Position numbers and translations under genes: made by a program
Assembly: GCF_048060095.1 (NCBI RefSeq)
Contig: NZ_JBLUOA010000002.1
Coordinates: 372,001-436,000 of the forward strand
Reading direction: 5' to 3'
Length of the DNA stretch: 64,000 nucleotides
DNA from: JBLUOA01 sp048060095
Lineage (GTDB): Bacteria > Pseudomonadota > Alphaproteobacteria > Rhodobacterales > Rhodobacteraceae
Notes under the pieces: generated by a model
What the model was told of the DNA's origin: nothing
Seen by the model: the letters and a program-made list of their open reading frames with translations, nothing else
Database searches by the model: none
Shown: piece by piece, positions 42,928 through 50,510 of the stretch
Position numbering within the stretch: the stretch's first letter is position 1
How the letters are laid out: every line of letters begins with the position of its first letter

Positions 42928-44455
42928 CGCCAGCCTCCTCCGCTGTCAACTCCAGTGGCGCGGGTTTTGCGCGCAAATCCTCTACCGATAACTCCGCCGT
43001 CGGACGCCCAAGCCGATTGCGCACGACCCAGAACAGCCGTTTTTCGGCCCGCGTGATTGCCACATAGGCCAGCCGTTTCCACAAGGGCTGCCCCGCTTCG
43101 GTCCGTCCCATACGGGCCGCCACCCACAGATCGGGGGCAAACACCTGCACGTCTTCCCACTGCGAGCCTTGCGCCTTGTGGATCGTCACCGCAGCCCCGT
43201 GCAGAAACGCAGCGCCCATTCGGGCCGCGAAGGGGATGAAAGGCTCCTCCTCGTCCGGGTGTTCGATCTTGATGATCGACGCTGCGCTGACCCGAGGGTC
43301 TTCGGCGCCGATCACGTGTAGCCGGGAAAAACCGGGCTTGTTGCCCGGCCCCAAATACACCACCTGTGCGCCTTTGATCAGGCCGCGTGCTTCGAGGTCG
43401 ATCCGTTTTTTGCGGTGCTTCAGCGGCAGCTCCAGCCCGTCGCAGATCAGCGGCTCTCCGGGCAACAGTTCAGTCGCCGGTGCGTCATAGGCCGCGCGAA
43501 ACGCCTGGATCAGCTTCACACGTGTCACATTCCGCCACACAAGAACGGGAGATCGCGCCATCAGATCGCTTTCCACCCGCTGCGCCATTACGATCCGGTC
43601 GTCCTTGGCGGCAAAGTCTTCGATCATCCGCTCAAACGCTTCAAACCCGACACTGTCATCGCCAAGCGCATGGGCGAGGTCGAGGATCGGGTTGTCCTGC
43701 GTCTGCCGGTGGACGCGGTGCAGCACCAGCTTGCGGGCGTCCTTGAACTGGTCAAACACCATCTGGCCCGATTGCCCGACCGGGGCCAACTGGGCCGGAT
43801 CGCCGAACAGCACGAGGGTCGGAAAAATCTCTTTCAAATCCTCGAACTGCTTTTCGTCGAGCATGGAACTTTCGTCGACGAATCCGATATCCAGCGGGTC
43901 TTCGCGCCGCTTCCAACCCGTGATGAAGTCCGAACCACGCAGACCAGCCGCAGCAAGTGCGCCGGGGATCGACTTGTTGATCGCATAAAACGCCGCTGCC
44001 CGGTCAAGCGCTGCTTCGGTCAGCCCTTCGATCTCGGGCTTCGTGCCATTCCCGGCAAGCCAGTCCGCGACCTTTTCGTATTCCGGGTCATAGACCGGCG
44101 TGTAGAGGATGCGGTGGATCGTCGTCGCGGGAACGCCGCGGTTGCGCAGAACGCTCGCCGCCTTGTTCGTCGGGGCAAGGATCGCCAGCGTCCGCCGATC
44201 CTTGCGCTTGCGACCCTCGTAGTCGCCCGACACGACGTCAACGCCTGCCTCTTGCAGCGCTTCGTATAGCTGGGCGAGCAGTAGGGTCTTGCCCGACCCC
44301 GCCTTACCGATCACCGCGAGGACGCTTGATTTGCCGTCCGACATTGGCGTCAGAAGCGCATCGTCCAGATCGACACCAGCGCTGCGCAACAGCTCTGTCA
44401 CACGGTCGTAGGCATCCGCCTGATCTTCGGAAAACGTGACGCTCGGTTCGCTCAT
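42920..44455 (-). CDS. RecD-like superfamily 1 DNA helicase
   Basis: A 511-residue ATP-dependent helicase of the AAA_30/UvrD_C_2 layout. Walker A is GKAGSGKT (50-57), Walker B FVDESSML, motif III FGDPAQLAPV, and near the C-terminus TIHKAQGSQWEDVQVFAP and VAITRAEKRLFWV, as in RecD2 and Dda. It has no N-terminal RecD2 extension. Role in DNA repair is inferred from family. It lies 41 bases after luxI on the same strand and may be read from the lux promoter. Confidence 0.88.
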   Translation of the reverse strand: MSEPSVTFSEDQADAYDRVTELLRSAGVDLDDALLTPMSDGKSSVLAVIGKAGSGKTLLLAQLYEALQEAGVDVVSGDYEGRKRKDRRTLAILAPTNKAASVLRNRGVPATTIHRILYTPVYDPEYEKVADWLAGNGTKPEIEGLTEAALDRAAAFYAINKSIPGALAAAGLRGSDFITGWKRREDPLDIGFVDESSMLDEKQFEDLKEIFPTLVLFGDPAQLAPVGQSGQMVFDQFKDARKLVLHRVHRQTQDNPILDLAHALGDDSVGFEAFERMIEDFAAKDDRIVMAQRVESDLMARSPVLVWRNVTRVKLIQAFRAAYDAPATELLPGEPLICDGLELPLKHRKKRIDLEARGLIKGAQVVYLGPGNKPGFSRLHVIGAEDPRVSAASIIKIEHPDEEEPFIPFAARMGAAFLHGAAVTIHKAQGSQWEDVQVFAPDLWVAARMGRTEAGQPLWKRLAYVAITRAEKRLFWVVRNRLGRPTAELSVEDLRAKPAPLELTAEEAGDG

Positions 44456-44496
44456 GCGGCGACCCTACCCCGCCAGTTGGCGGGGTTCCAGCGCGA

Positions 44497-45132
44497 TCAG
44501 CCTGTGGCGGAAAGCGGTAGGTCGACAGACCCAAAGGCGCGTTCAAACCACAGCTTTGATACCTCTGCGGAGATGCCCGCCTTCTTAAGTAACCGATCCC
44601 GCACCGGCGTGCCGAATTCCCACAAGCCAACGCTGATTTCGTCGCGCCCTTCGCCGTCAGAGCCGAGGATCGTCGGCCCCCAGCCAAGACGGCGATAGAT
44701 CCGCACCATACGGCTGTCGAATACGCCAACCGCGTGTTTCAAATGGAATCCAACGCCGATTTCCGCGCCACCCAGCATCAGCGCTGCCGAAACCCGTGTT
44801 TCTGCCCCGCGCGACAGACAGAAGCGTGTGCATTCCCAGACAAGCGGGCTTTTGATCCGAACGCCGCCGGTCAGATGCCGGAAGTGATCGTTCACCATGG
44901 TTCGCCCAACCGTCGGCAGGAACCGCATCGATCCGCCATGCCCGCCATCCGCATGCTGCCAGATCACATAGAGTGGGTTGATGACGTCGTATTGGTCCCG
45001 CTCCTCCCCGCTACTGGTGACGTTAACCTCCCACCCCAGCCGGTTGTGGAATTGGTCCGCTCGATCCCGGAACATCGTGTCGCGCAGTTTCGGAAATGCG
45101 TTGAGTTCGTCACCATAGATATATCTGAGCAT
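44497..45132 (-). CDS. luxI: acyl-homoserine-lactone synthase (LuxI family)
   Basis: Makes an acyl-homoserine-lactone signal from S-adenosylmethionine and an acyl carrier. The 211-residue protein shows the invariant residues of the family: R and F of FRDRADQFHNRLGWEV, the acidic set in GEERDQYDVINPLYV, GSMRFLPTVGRTM, and E and R of VWECTRFCLSR. The acyl chain length cannot be read. GGAGG lies 6 bases before the ATG. Encoded 83 bases after luxR on the same strand; I could not find a clear lux box in that gap. Confidence 0.95.
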   Translation of the reverse strand: MLRYIYGDELNAFPKLRDTMFRDRADQFHNRLGWEVNVTSSGEERDQYDVINPLYVIWQHADGGHGGSMRFLPTVGRTMVNDHFRHLTGGVRIKSPLVWECTRFCLSRGAETRVSAALMLGGAEIGVGFHLKHAVGVFDSRMVRIYRRLGWGPTILGSDGEGRDEISVGLWEFGTPVRDRLLKKAGISAEVSKLWFERAFGSVDLPLSATG

Positions 45133-45215
45133 TGGGGGCCTCCATCCGTGTTACGGACTCAGGCCTAGGAACAAATGGTGAAGATTTTAGAAACAAGTCG
45201 CGGAATGGCCCCAAT

Positions 45216-45929
45216 TCAGACCACAAGCAGCCCTTTGACCATCGCGCGGGCGACCGCATGGGTGGTGTTCGTCGCCCCCAGTTTGTAGCGCGCGCTTTCG
45301 ATGTAGACACGCAGTGTATGCTCGGAAATCGCGAGGCTTTCGGCAGCGTTGGCGCGATTGTATCCCATCGCGAGCAGCGTCAGCGCATCGGTTTCGCGTG
45401 GCGACAGCGATTGCGCGGGCAATTCATCTGTTCCCCGCTCAATCTCAAGCGCTTTTTGATTGATGAAATGCGCGACGAGAATCAGGTCGCGGATATGCGC
45501 CTCTGTCAGACGGCTCCATTCCTCGTCAGAGCAGCGATGATTGACAGTGAAAAGCGCGAATTGCCCGTTCGGGCCACGGATCGGAACGGAGAACCCCTGA
45601 TTGCCTAGATCGCATTCCAGCGCCTCGCCCAGAAAGACGCGGGCGTTTTTCGATGACCAGTCAAGCCGCTTCCAATCGACCGGGTGAAAGCGCTGGTAGC
45701 AGCCCAGCACAACCGGATCGATCCGTGCGTAATCCTCTGCCAGATATTGCGACACCCATTCGTCGCCATAAGTCAGGGCCGCATATTGCTGCCCCGTGCT
45801 GTTCACGGAATGGTAAACGATATGCTCGACCTGATAGAGATCGCGCAGGCTGAGGATATGGGATTGCAATTGATCAAGCGTTGTCGCCTGATCAAGACAT
45901 TCGATGAAGGCCTCTAGCTTTCCCTGCAT
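45216..45929 (-). CDS. luxR: LuxR-family quorum-sensing regulator
   Basis: Transcription factor that binds the signal made by LuxI. Residues about 15-160 form the autoinducer-binding domain with the conserved Tyr, Trp and Asp set (HSVNSTGQQYAALTYGDEWVSQYLAEDYARIDPV contains W57, Y61-like and D73-like residues). The C-terminal HTH is LSPRETDALTLLAMGYNRANAAESLAISEHTLRVYI (about 171-206). The first 38 bases overlap a small upstream ORF, so its translation may depend on that of the ORF; its own ribosome binding site is weak. Confidence 0.94.
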   Translation of the reverse strand: MQGKLEAFIECLDQATTLDQLQSHILSLRDLYQVEHIVYHSVNSTGQQYAALTYGDEWVSQYLAEDYARIDPVVLGCYQRFHPVDWKRLDWSSKNARVFLGEALECDLGNQGFSVPIRGPNGQFALFTVNHRCSDEEWSRLTEAHIRDLILVAHFINQKALEIERGTDELPAQSLSPRETDALTLLAMGYNRANAAESLAISEHTLRVYIESARYKLGATNTTHAVARAMVKGLLVV

Positions 45930-46089
45930 CGTTTAAGGCTGACCCCAACTCACCTTTTCTGTCGGACGTTAGTTCGGACGCTGCCACCAGCTTTGTATCG
46001 TCCAACTGCTCTGCCAGAACGGAGAACCCGTTATTATGGGCAAAGTTCCTGAGGTCCGACAGAACGTCCAATATCCATTCATTCTTCAT
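45892..46089 (-). CDS. small conserved protein ahead of luxR
   Basis: A 65-residue soluble protein, MKNEWILDVLSDLRNFAHNN..., largely helical. The segment LDVLSDLRNFAHNNGFSVLAEQLDDTKLVAA looks familiar from short hypothetical proteins of other Rhodobacteraceae (memory, not a search). Its last 38 bases lie inside the luxR gene in another frame, with GAGAG before its own ATG. The overlap implies coupled translation, and a role in regulating LuxR, or simply as a leader, is possible. Confidence 0.65.
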   Translation of the reverse strand: MKNEWILDVLSDLRNFAHNNGFSVLAEQLDDTKLVAASELTSDRKGELGSALNDAGKARGLHRMS

Positions 46090-46110
46090 GCTCGACTCTC
46101 ATTTAGAGTA

Positions 46111-46127
46111 GTTAACAACTGATTAAC
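46111..46127. promoter_or_regulatory. GTTAA-N7-TTAAC inverted repeat upstream of the small ORF and luxR
   Basis: GTTAA at 46111-46115 and TTAAC at 46123-46127, 22 bases before the small ORF's start. It lies in the only promoter-size gap upstream of luxR. The palindrome is short, so it could be chance. Confidence 0.25.
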
Positions 46128-46239
46128 ACAACCCTACCACGAACAGACTTTCTCAATATATTCGCAGAATTCAACTCCCCCAAAATAGCGAGGCGGGGGT
46201 TAATAAGCCGTTGAACGGATTTCGGCCGGCAGAAACGAA

Positions 46240-46270
46240 ATCAGCCGGCGAGTTCACCCCGCCGGCTGAT
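46240..46270 (-). terminator. intrinsic terminator of ccr
   Basis: An 11-bp perfect stem (46240-46250 with 46260-46270) and 9-base loop, 26 bases after the ccr stop. On the minus strand the stem runs into TTTCGTTTC. Strong stem, moderately T-rich tail. It separates ccr from the lux region. Confidence 0.75.
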
Positions 46271-46295
46271 CCAATATATTCAGGCTTGGAAGGCG

Positions 46296-47582
46296 TTAAC
46301 TTCCTGCTTCCAGCACATCTTCCAGTGTGCGCAGCCCGGTGGTCGGCGCCTGCACCAGAACCGCCATGTTGCCGGGTTTGTGTTCGTTCCTCAGCATCTT
46401 CACATGCGCCGCCGGGATTTCTTCCCACGGGAAAACCTCGGACATACAGGGATCGATCCGACGCTCCACCATCAGTTTATTCGCCGCAGCGGCCTGTTTC
46501 AGATGGGCGAAGTGGCTGCCTTGAATGCGCTTCTGGTGCATCCAGACGTATCGCGCGTCCATGGTCAGGTTATAGCCGGTGGTGCCCGCACAAATCACAA
46601 CCATACCGCCTTTCTTGCAGACGAAGGTCGAGACGGGAAACGTCGCCTCGCCCGGATGTTCAAACACCATGTCGACGTTGTTGCCCTTGCCGGTAATCTC
46701 CCAGATCGCCTTGCCGAATTTGCGAACTTCACCGAACCATTGCTTGTATTCGTCGGTGTTCACCTTCGGCAATTGACCCCAACAGTTGAAGTCCTTGCGG
46801 TTGATGACACCCTTCGCGCCGAGGCTCATGACAAACTCTCGCTTGTCTTCTTCGGAGATCACACCAATCGCGTTGCCGCCCGCCGCGTTGATAAGCTGGA
46901 TCGCAAAAGAACCCAGACCGCCTGACGCGCCCCAGACCAGCACGTTCTGGCCGGGTTTCAGCGTATGCGGGCGGTGCCCGAACAGCATCCGGTATGCCGT
47001 GGCAAGCGTCAGCGTGTAGCAGGCGCTCTCCTCCCACGTCAGGTGCTTCGGCCGTTCCATCAACTGTTGCGCCTGAACGCGGGTGAACTGCGCAAACGAC
47101 CCGTCCGGAGTCTCATACCCCCAAATCCGCTGGCTGTCGGAATACATCGGATCGCCGCCGTTACACTCCTCGTCGTCGCCATCATCCTGGTTACAGTGGA
47201 TCACGACCTCATCGCCGACCTTCCAGCGTTTCACCTTGTCGCCAACCGCCCAAACGATCCCGGAGGCATCGGACCCCGCGATATGATATTCGGCCTTATG
47301 CACGTCAAACGGGCTAAGTGGGATACCAAGACCGGCCCAGACACCGTTGTAGTTCACGCCCGCCGCCATCACCAAAACCAGCACGTCCTGACTGTCGAGC
47401 TTCGGGATATCGACGACTTCGACCTGAAAAGACTGATCCGGCTCCCCATGACGTTCGCGCCGGATGGCCCACGCATACATCTGCTTTGGCACATACCCCA
47501 TCGGAGGGATTTCACCCATGCCATAAAGGTCTTTTTCCGGTGCCTCGTAGCTGGCGATCGCCGGGTCCGTATCCAATGCCAT
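46296..47582 (-). CDS. ccr: crotonyl-CoA carboxylase/reductase
   Basis: Reduces and carboxylates crotonyl-CoA with NADPH and CO2 to ethylmalonyl-CoA, the key step of the ethylmalonyl-CoA pathway for growth on acetate and other C2 substrates. A 428-residue medium-chain dehydrogenase/reductase: the substrate region YNGVWAGLGIPLSPFDVHK, the tell-tale HCNQDDGDDEECNGGDPMYSDSQ insert and the NADPH loop WGASGGLGSFAIQLI (about 217-231). CO2-site residues such as those of FNCWGQLP, WEI and H in the FEHPGEATF region are present. No carboxybiotin is used. Single gene with its own terminator, next to the lux genes. Confidence 0.97.
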   Translation of the reverse strand: MALDTDPAIASYEAPEKDLYGMGEIPPMGYVPKQMYAWAIRRERHGEPDQSFQVEVVDIPKLDSQDVLVLVMAAGVNYNGVWAGLGIPLSPFDVHKAEYHIAGSDASGIVWAVGDKVKRWKVGDEVVIHCNQDDGDDEECNGGDPMYSDSQRIWGYETPDGSFAQFTRVQAQQLMERPKHLTWEESACYTLTLATAYRMLFGHRPHTLKPGQNVLVWGASGGLGSFAIQLINAAGGNAIGVISEEDKREFVMSLGAKGVINRKDFNCWGQLPKVNTDEYKQWFGEVRKFGKAIWEITGKGNNVDMVFEHPGEATFPVSTFVCKKGGMVVICAGTTGYNLTMDARYVWMHQKRIQGSHFAHLKQAAAANKLMVERRIDPCMSEVFPWEEIPAAHVKMLRNEHKPGNMAVLVQAPTTGLRTLEDVLEAGS

Positions 47583-47716
47583 CCTGTAAACTCCATACTG
47601 GTCTTCGTGCTTTGCCGCATCGCAGAATCAATGCGGCGTTTACGCTGAGATAGATGTCGAAACGTAATTATGCAACCACAAACGGGTCGATTTTGTAATT
47701 TTATGACCCAATGTTT

Positions 47717-49120
47717 CTAGGATGTCGGCATCAATGCCGCAGGTGCATCTATTGGCTCCGCCAGCAAATGCGCGATGGAGGCGGCATAGAATGTGATCGC
47801 CGCGCGTTCGTCGGGATTCACGTTGTAAACGCCGTCTTGTTCCGTCACCATGCCGCGCAGCACCAGCATACGCAGGCCGACTTCGGTTGCGTAATCCGCG
47901 CTGTCACGGGGCAGATGCACATAAGCGCCGTGTTTCGACAGGCGCACGATCGTCTCCGCCACTTTCGCCGCCATATCATCACGTATCATGCCCGCGTCGG
48001 TCTCTGCCAACACGGTTGCAACCAGCGGCACGGGCAGAACCGGCAGCACGTCGCGGATACGTTCCATCAGGGCGTGGCCGACCTCCTCCGCCCGGTGTTT
48101 GCCGTCACCGATAAACGCATCCAGCGACAGCGGGTCGCCGAAGCTGACGGCAGCATAGCCGAACCGGTGATAGCGCCCGGTCAGCTTGAACCGGATCTGT
48201 CGCCCGACAAAGCCGAGCATTTTTAAGATATGGAATTTGAACTTCCGCTCGCCCTGCTCTGCCGCTTCCAGCAGCACGCGATCCTCAAGCACCCGGTCGT
48301 AGTTGATCGCCACCGGCACAAAGACCACGTCCCGCCCCTCGCCCGGCGTGAAATCCGAAAGGATGTAGCTGAGCAGACCCAGCTTTGGCTCTCCCACGGT
48401 GCCATCAAGGCTCAGGCCGCCTTCGGGAAACACCGCCTGCGCCACACCATTCGCCGTCGCAAGCTGCACATACCGCGCAAGCACCCGGCGATAGAGCGTA
48501 TTGCGCGACTTCCGCCGAATAAAATACGCGCCCATCGCCCGGATCAACCCGCGCAAGGGCCAGACCTGCGCCCATTCACCAACCGCATAGGACAGCGCCG
48601 ACCGCTCCGCCGCAAGATATGTCACCAGCACATAATCCATATTGCTGCGGTGGTTCATCACGAATACGACCGTCGCCTCCGGGTCGATCTTCGCGATGGC
48701 GGTTTCGTCGTAATAGCCGAGCCGAACCCGATACAGCGCGCGCGATACCCAACGGGCCATGCGGATCGCGATTCCGAAATAGGCCGAGGCGCTGAACGAT
48801 GGCACGATTTCCCGCGCATATCGCCGCGCCTGTTCGAACGCGACGTTTTCCGGCACGCCTTCAGTCTTGGCGTGATGGGCGACGGCCTCTATCACCTTGG
48901 GGTCGTAAATCAGTCGCTGGATCATGTCGTGCCGCCGCGCCAGCTTGAATGGCTGGATCGGACGCTCCAACCGTTTGTTCAGTTCCGAAACCAACCTCTC
49001 TGCCCGCCGTCGAAAAAACCAGCGCACCGACGGAAACAGGAAATGCGACGCAAAGGTGACCGCTGCAAAAAGCACGATCAAAACCAGAAGCCAAAGCGGG
49101 ATTTCAACCAGTTGAGTCAT
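47717..49120 (-). CDS. short PlsB-like glycerol-3-phosphate acyltransferase family protein
   Basis: A 467-residue inner-membrane acyltransferase. Residues 8-30 are one hydrophobic span. The HX4D motif is NHRSNMDYV (His156-Asp161 region), and motif III reads VFPEGGLSLDGTVGEPKLG, close to PlsB's EGGRSRTGRLLQPK, rather than the PlsC type. E. coli PlsB has about 807 residues; this one lacks much of the N- and C-terminal parts. It may acylate glycerol-3-phosphate or a lysolipid. Single gene, 134 bases before the ccr start on the same strand. Confidence 0.83.
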   Translation of the reverse strand: MTQLVEIPLWLLVLIVLFAAVTFASHFLFPSVRWFFRRRAERLVSELNKRLERPIQPFKLARRHDMIQRLIYDPKVIEAVAHHAKTEGVPENVAFEQARRYAREIVPSFSASAYFGIAIRMARWVSRALYRVRLGYYDETAIAKIDPEATVVFVMNHRSNMDYVLVTYLAAERSALSYAVGEWAQVWPLRGLIRAMGAYFIRRKSRNTLYRRVLARYVQLATANGVAQAVFPEGGLSLDGTVGEPKLGLLSYILSDFTPGEGRDVVFVPVAINYDRVLEDRVLLEAAEQGERKFKFHILKMLGFVGRQIRFKLTGRYHRFGYAAVSFGDPLSLDAFIGDGKHRAEEVGHALMERIRDVLPVLPVPLVATVLAETDAGMIRDDMAAKVAETIVRLSKHGAYVHLPRDSADYATEVGLRMLVLRGMVTEQDGVYNVNPDERAAITFYAASIAHLLAEPIDAPAALMPTS

Positions 49121-49251
49121 CCGAACGACCCTTACATCAAAAGCGCTGTGCGTAAATCGTCAATCGATCTGCAGGTTCTCGAAAGGCGCGCCTTTGGCGC
49201 GATCAGTGCCGGGCCGGTTGCGGCAACCGGTGCAAGCTCGTAGGTTTACCC

Positions 49252-49587
49252 ATGATCCGCGGCATCCGAAATCTGATCGAACGGCAAATCCAGAAGGCCC
49301 GTCTGGAAGGCAAGCTCGACGGTCTGGAGGGCGAAGGCAAACCCCTACCCCACCGGCCCGAGGAAGCCTTTGTCAGCACCGCCGACGCCGCCGGCTTTCG
49401 CATCATGGCCGAAGCGGGCGTGCTGCCCGAAGAGATCACGATCAAGAAACGAATCGCCGCCCTACGTGCGCATCTCAAGACCCTCACGGACGAACCGGAC
49501 CGCAAGCAAGTCATGGCAGAACTCGCCAAACTTGAAACCCGCTATGGCATCGCAACCGAGGCCAGGAGGAAGTTTCTGAAGGAGTGA
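49252..49587 (+). CDS. DUF1992 (DnaJ-C28-like) protein
   Basis: A 111-residue cytoplasmic protein. The opening MIRGIRNLIERQIQKARLEGKLDGLEGEGKPL matches the DUF1992 domain shared with eukaryotic DNAJC28; no J domain is present. The rest is helical and charged. Function unknown. Divergent from the acyltransferase gene. Confidence 0.88.
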   Translation: MIRGIRNLIERQIQKARLEGKLDGLEGEGKPLPHRPEEAFVSTADAAGFRIMAEAGVLPEEITIKKRIAALRAHLKTLTDEPDRKQVMAELAKLETRYGIATEARRKFLKE

Positions 49588-49630
49588 GGGGCGTGGTCGT
49601 CTGCCCGCTGCGCAATCCGGCCTGCTGTCG

Positions 49631-49924
49631 TCAGTCAGTCAGCCGCTCGTAATGCCGCATTTCTTCAATGTCATTTAGATAGGGTTTGATGTGAGCGAAG
49701 AACTCCCTGAACTCCTGACTGCCACGGAAGCCCTTTAAGTGGTCATCAGCAGAGGTCCATTCGATACGCAAAACGAACTGCTCCGGCTCCTCAACACATT
49801 GGCACATATCAAACGACATCGCATGTGGCGACGCCAGTAGCGGCGAGGCGGCCGCTTTGTAGTCTGAGATAAAATCACTCTGTCGACCGATGTCGATTTT
49901 ATATCGAAGGTATTCAACAATCAT
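49631..49924 (-). CDS. antibiotic-biosynthesis-monooxygenase-type (ABM) domain protein
   Basis: A 97-residue small ferredoxin-like protein: MIVEYLRYKIDIGRQSDF at the front, then FVLRIEWTSADDHLKGFRGSQEFREFF. This ABM dimeric fold occurs in quinol monooxygenases and haem degraders; no cofactor residues are diagnostic, so the activity is open. I chose the ATG at 49924, with GGAG 6 bases upstream, which also gives the family's usual start; an ATG at 49936 lacks such a site. It lies divergent from an HxlR regulator, its likely controller. Confidence 0.8.
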   Translation of the reverse strand: MIVEYLRYKIDIGRQSDFISDYKAAASPLLASPHAMSFDMCQCVEEPEQFVLRIEWTSADDHLKGFRGSQEFREFFAHIKPYLNDIEEMRHYERLTD

Positions 49925-50036
49925 TGCATTCTCCATTGATCATTCAGCTCGCAACGTGGGGCCATTGGCATGTCTGCCCGGCCTTCTCTATGATCAGATC
50001 AGCACAATCTGACCCTGCACAAGAGGTTACAAAAAG

Positions 50037-50390
50037 GTGACTGCCGGCCGAGACGACCAGAAACTGTTCGATTGCCCCGCCCTATCCGCGCTGAAAGTCA
50101 TATCGGGCAAGTGGAAAACCCGCATCCTCTGGCTACTGCGCGAACGACCATATCACTTTGGCGATCTTAGGCGGACGTTGTCGGGCGTCTCTGCGAAGGT
50201 TCTGACTGAGCAAATTCAGCAACTTGAGGATGCCGGAATCGTCCTTCGGCGCGAAATTACGCGGAATGGCGTCACGTTTGCCGACTATCAATACAGCGAT
50301 TACGGGCGAACACTGATCCCCGTTCTCGACTCTCTGGGAAACTGGGGACTGACGCACAAAGCGGATGCGGAACGCGCAAACACCCGATAA
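50037..50390 (+). CDS. HxlR-family transcriptional regulator
   Basis: A 117-residue winged-helix DNA-binding protein. Cys13 in LFDCPALSALKVISGKWKTRIL is at the place of the redox-sensing cysteine of HypR/YodB members, followed by GDLRRTLSGVSAKVLTEQIQQLEDAGIV (recognition helix) and a wing. GTG start with AAAAAGG just ahead. It is divergent from the ABM-type gene at 49631. HxlR proteins often control the divergent neighbour in response to electrophiles or quinones, so this pair may be a small detoxification module (inference). Confidence 0.9.
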   Translation: MTAGRDDQKLFDCPALSALKVISGKWKTRILWLLRERPYHFGDLRRTLSGVSAKVLTEQIQQLEDAGIVLRREITRNGVTFADYQYSDYGRTLIPVLDSLGNWGLTHKADAERANTR

Positions 50391-50427
50391 TTGCCGCTGT
50401 TCTAATATTCATCACCTCACGCCAATC

Positions 50428-50459
50428 TTTTTGCAGTGCAGCATCTTGCCGCGCAAGAT
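50428..50459. promoter_or_regulatory. palindrome and shared element upstream of ecm
   Basis: ATCTTGC at 50443-50449 and GCAAGAT at 50453-50459 are perfect inverted arms around CGC. The stretch just before (50428-50450) matches 4688-4713 upstream of panC. It sits 51 to 83 bases before the ecm start, a natural operator position. Confidence 0.4.
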
Positions 50460-50510
50460 TATTCCGATTAGGTATGCCGAAGGATAATTTAGTTACCACG
50501 GATTGACTGC

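Noticed and set aside
45133..45215. lux box between luxR and luxI
   Set aside because: No convincing 18-20 bp inverted repeat in the 83 bases; CCTAGGCCTGAG is not symmetrical enough.
48230..49243. Open frame of 337 codons opposite the acyltransferase gene
   Set aside because: Arg/His/Pro-rich antisense product; the sense gene has a full HX4D and motif III.
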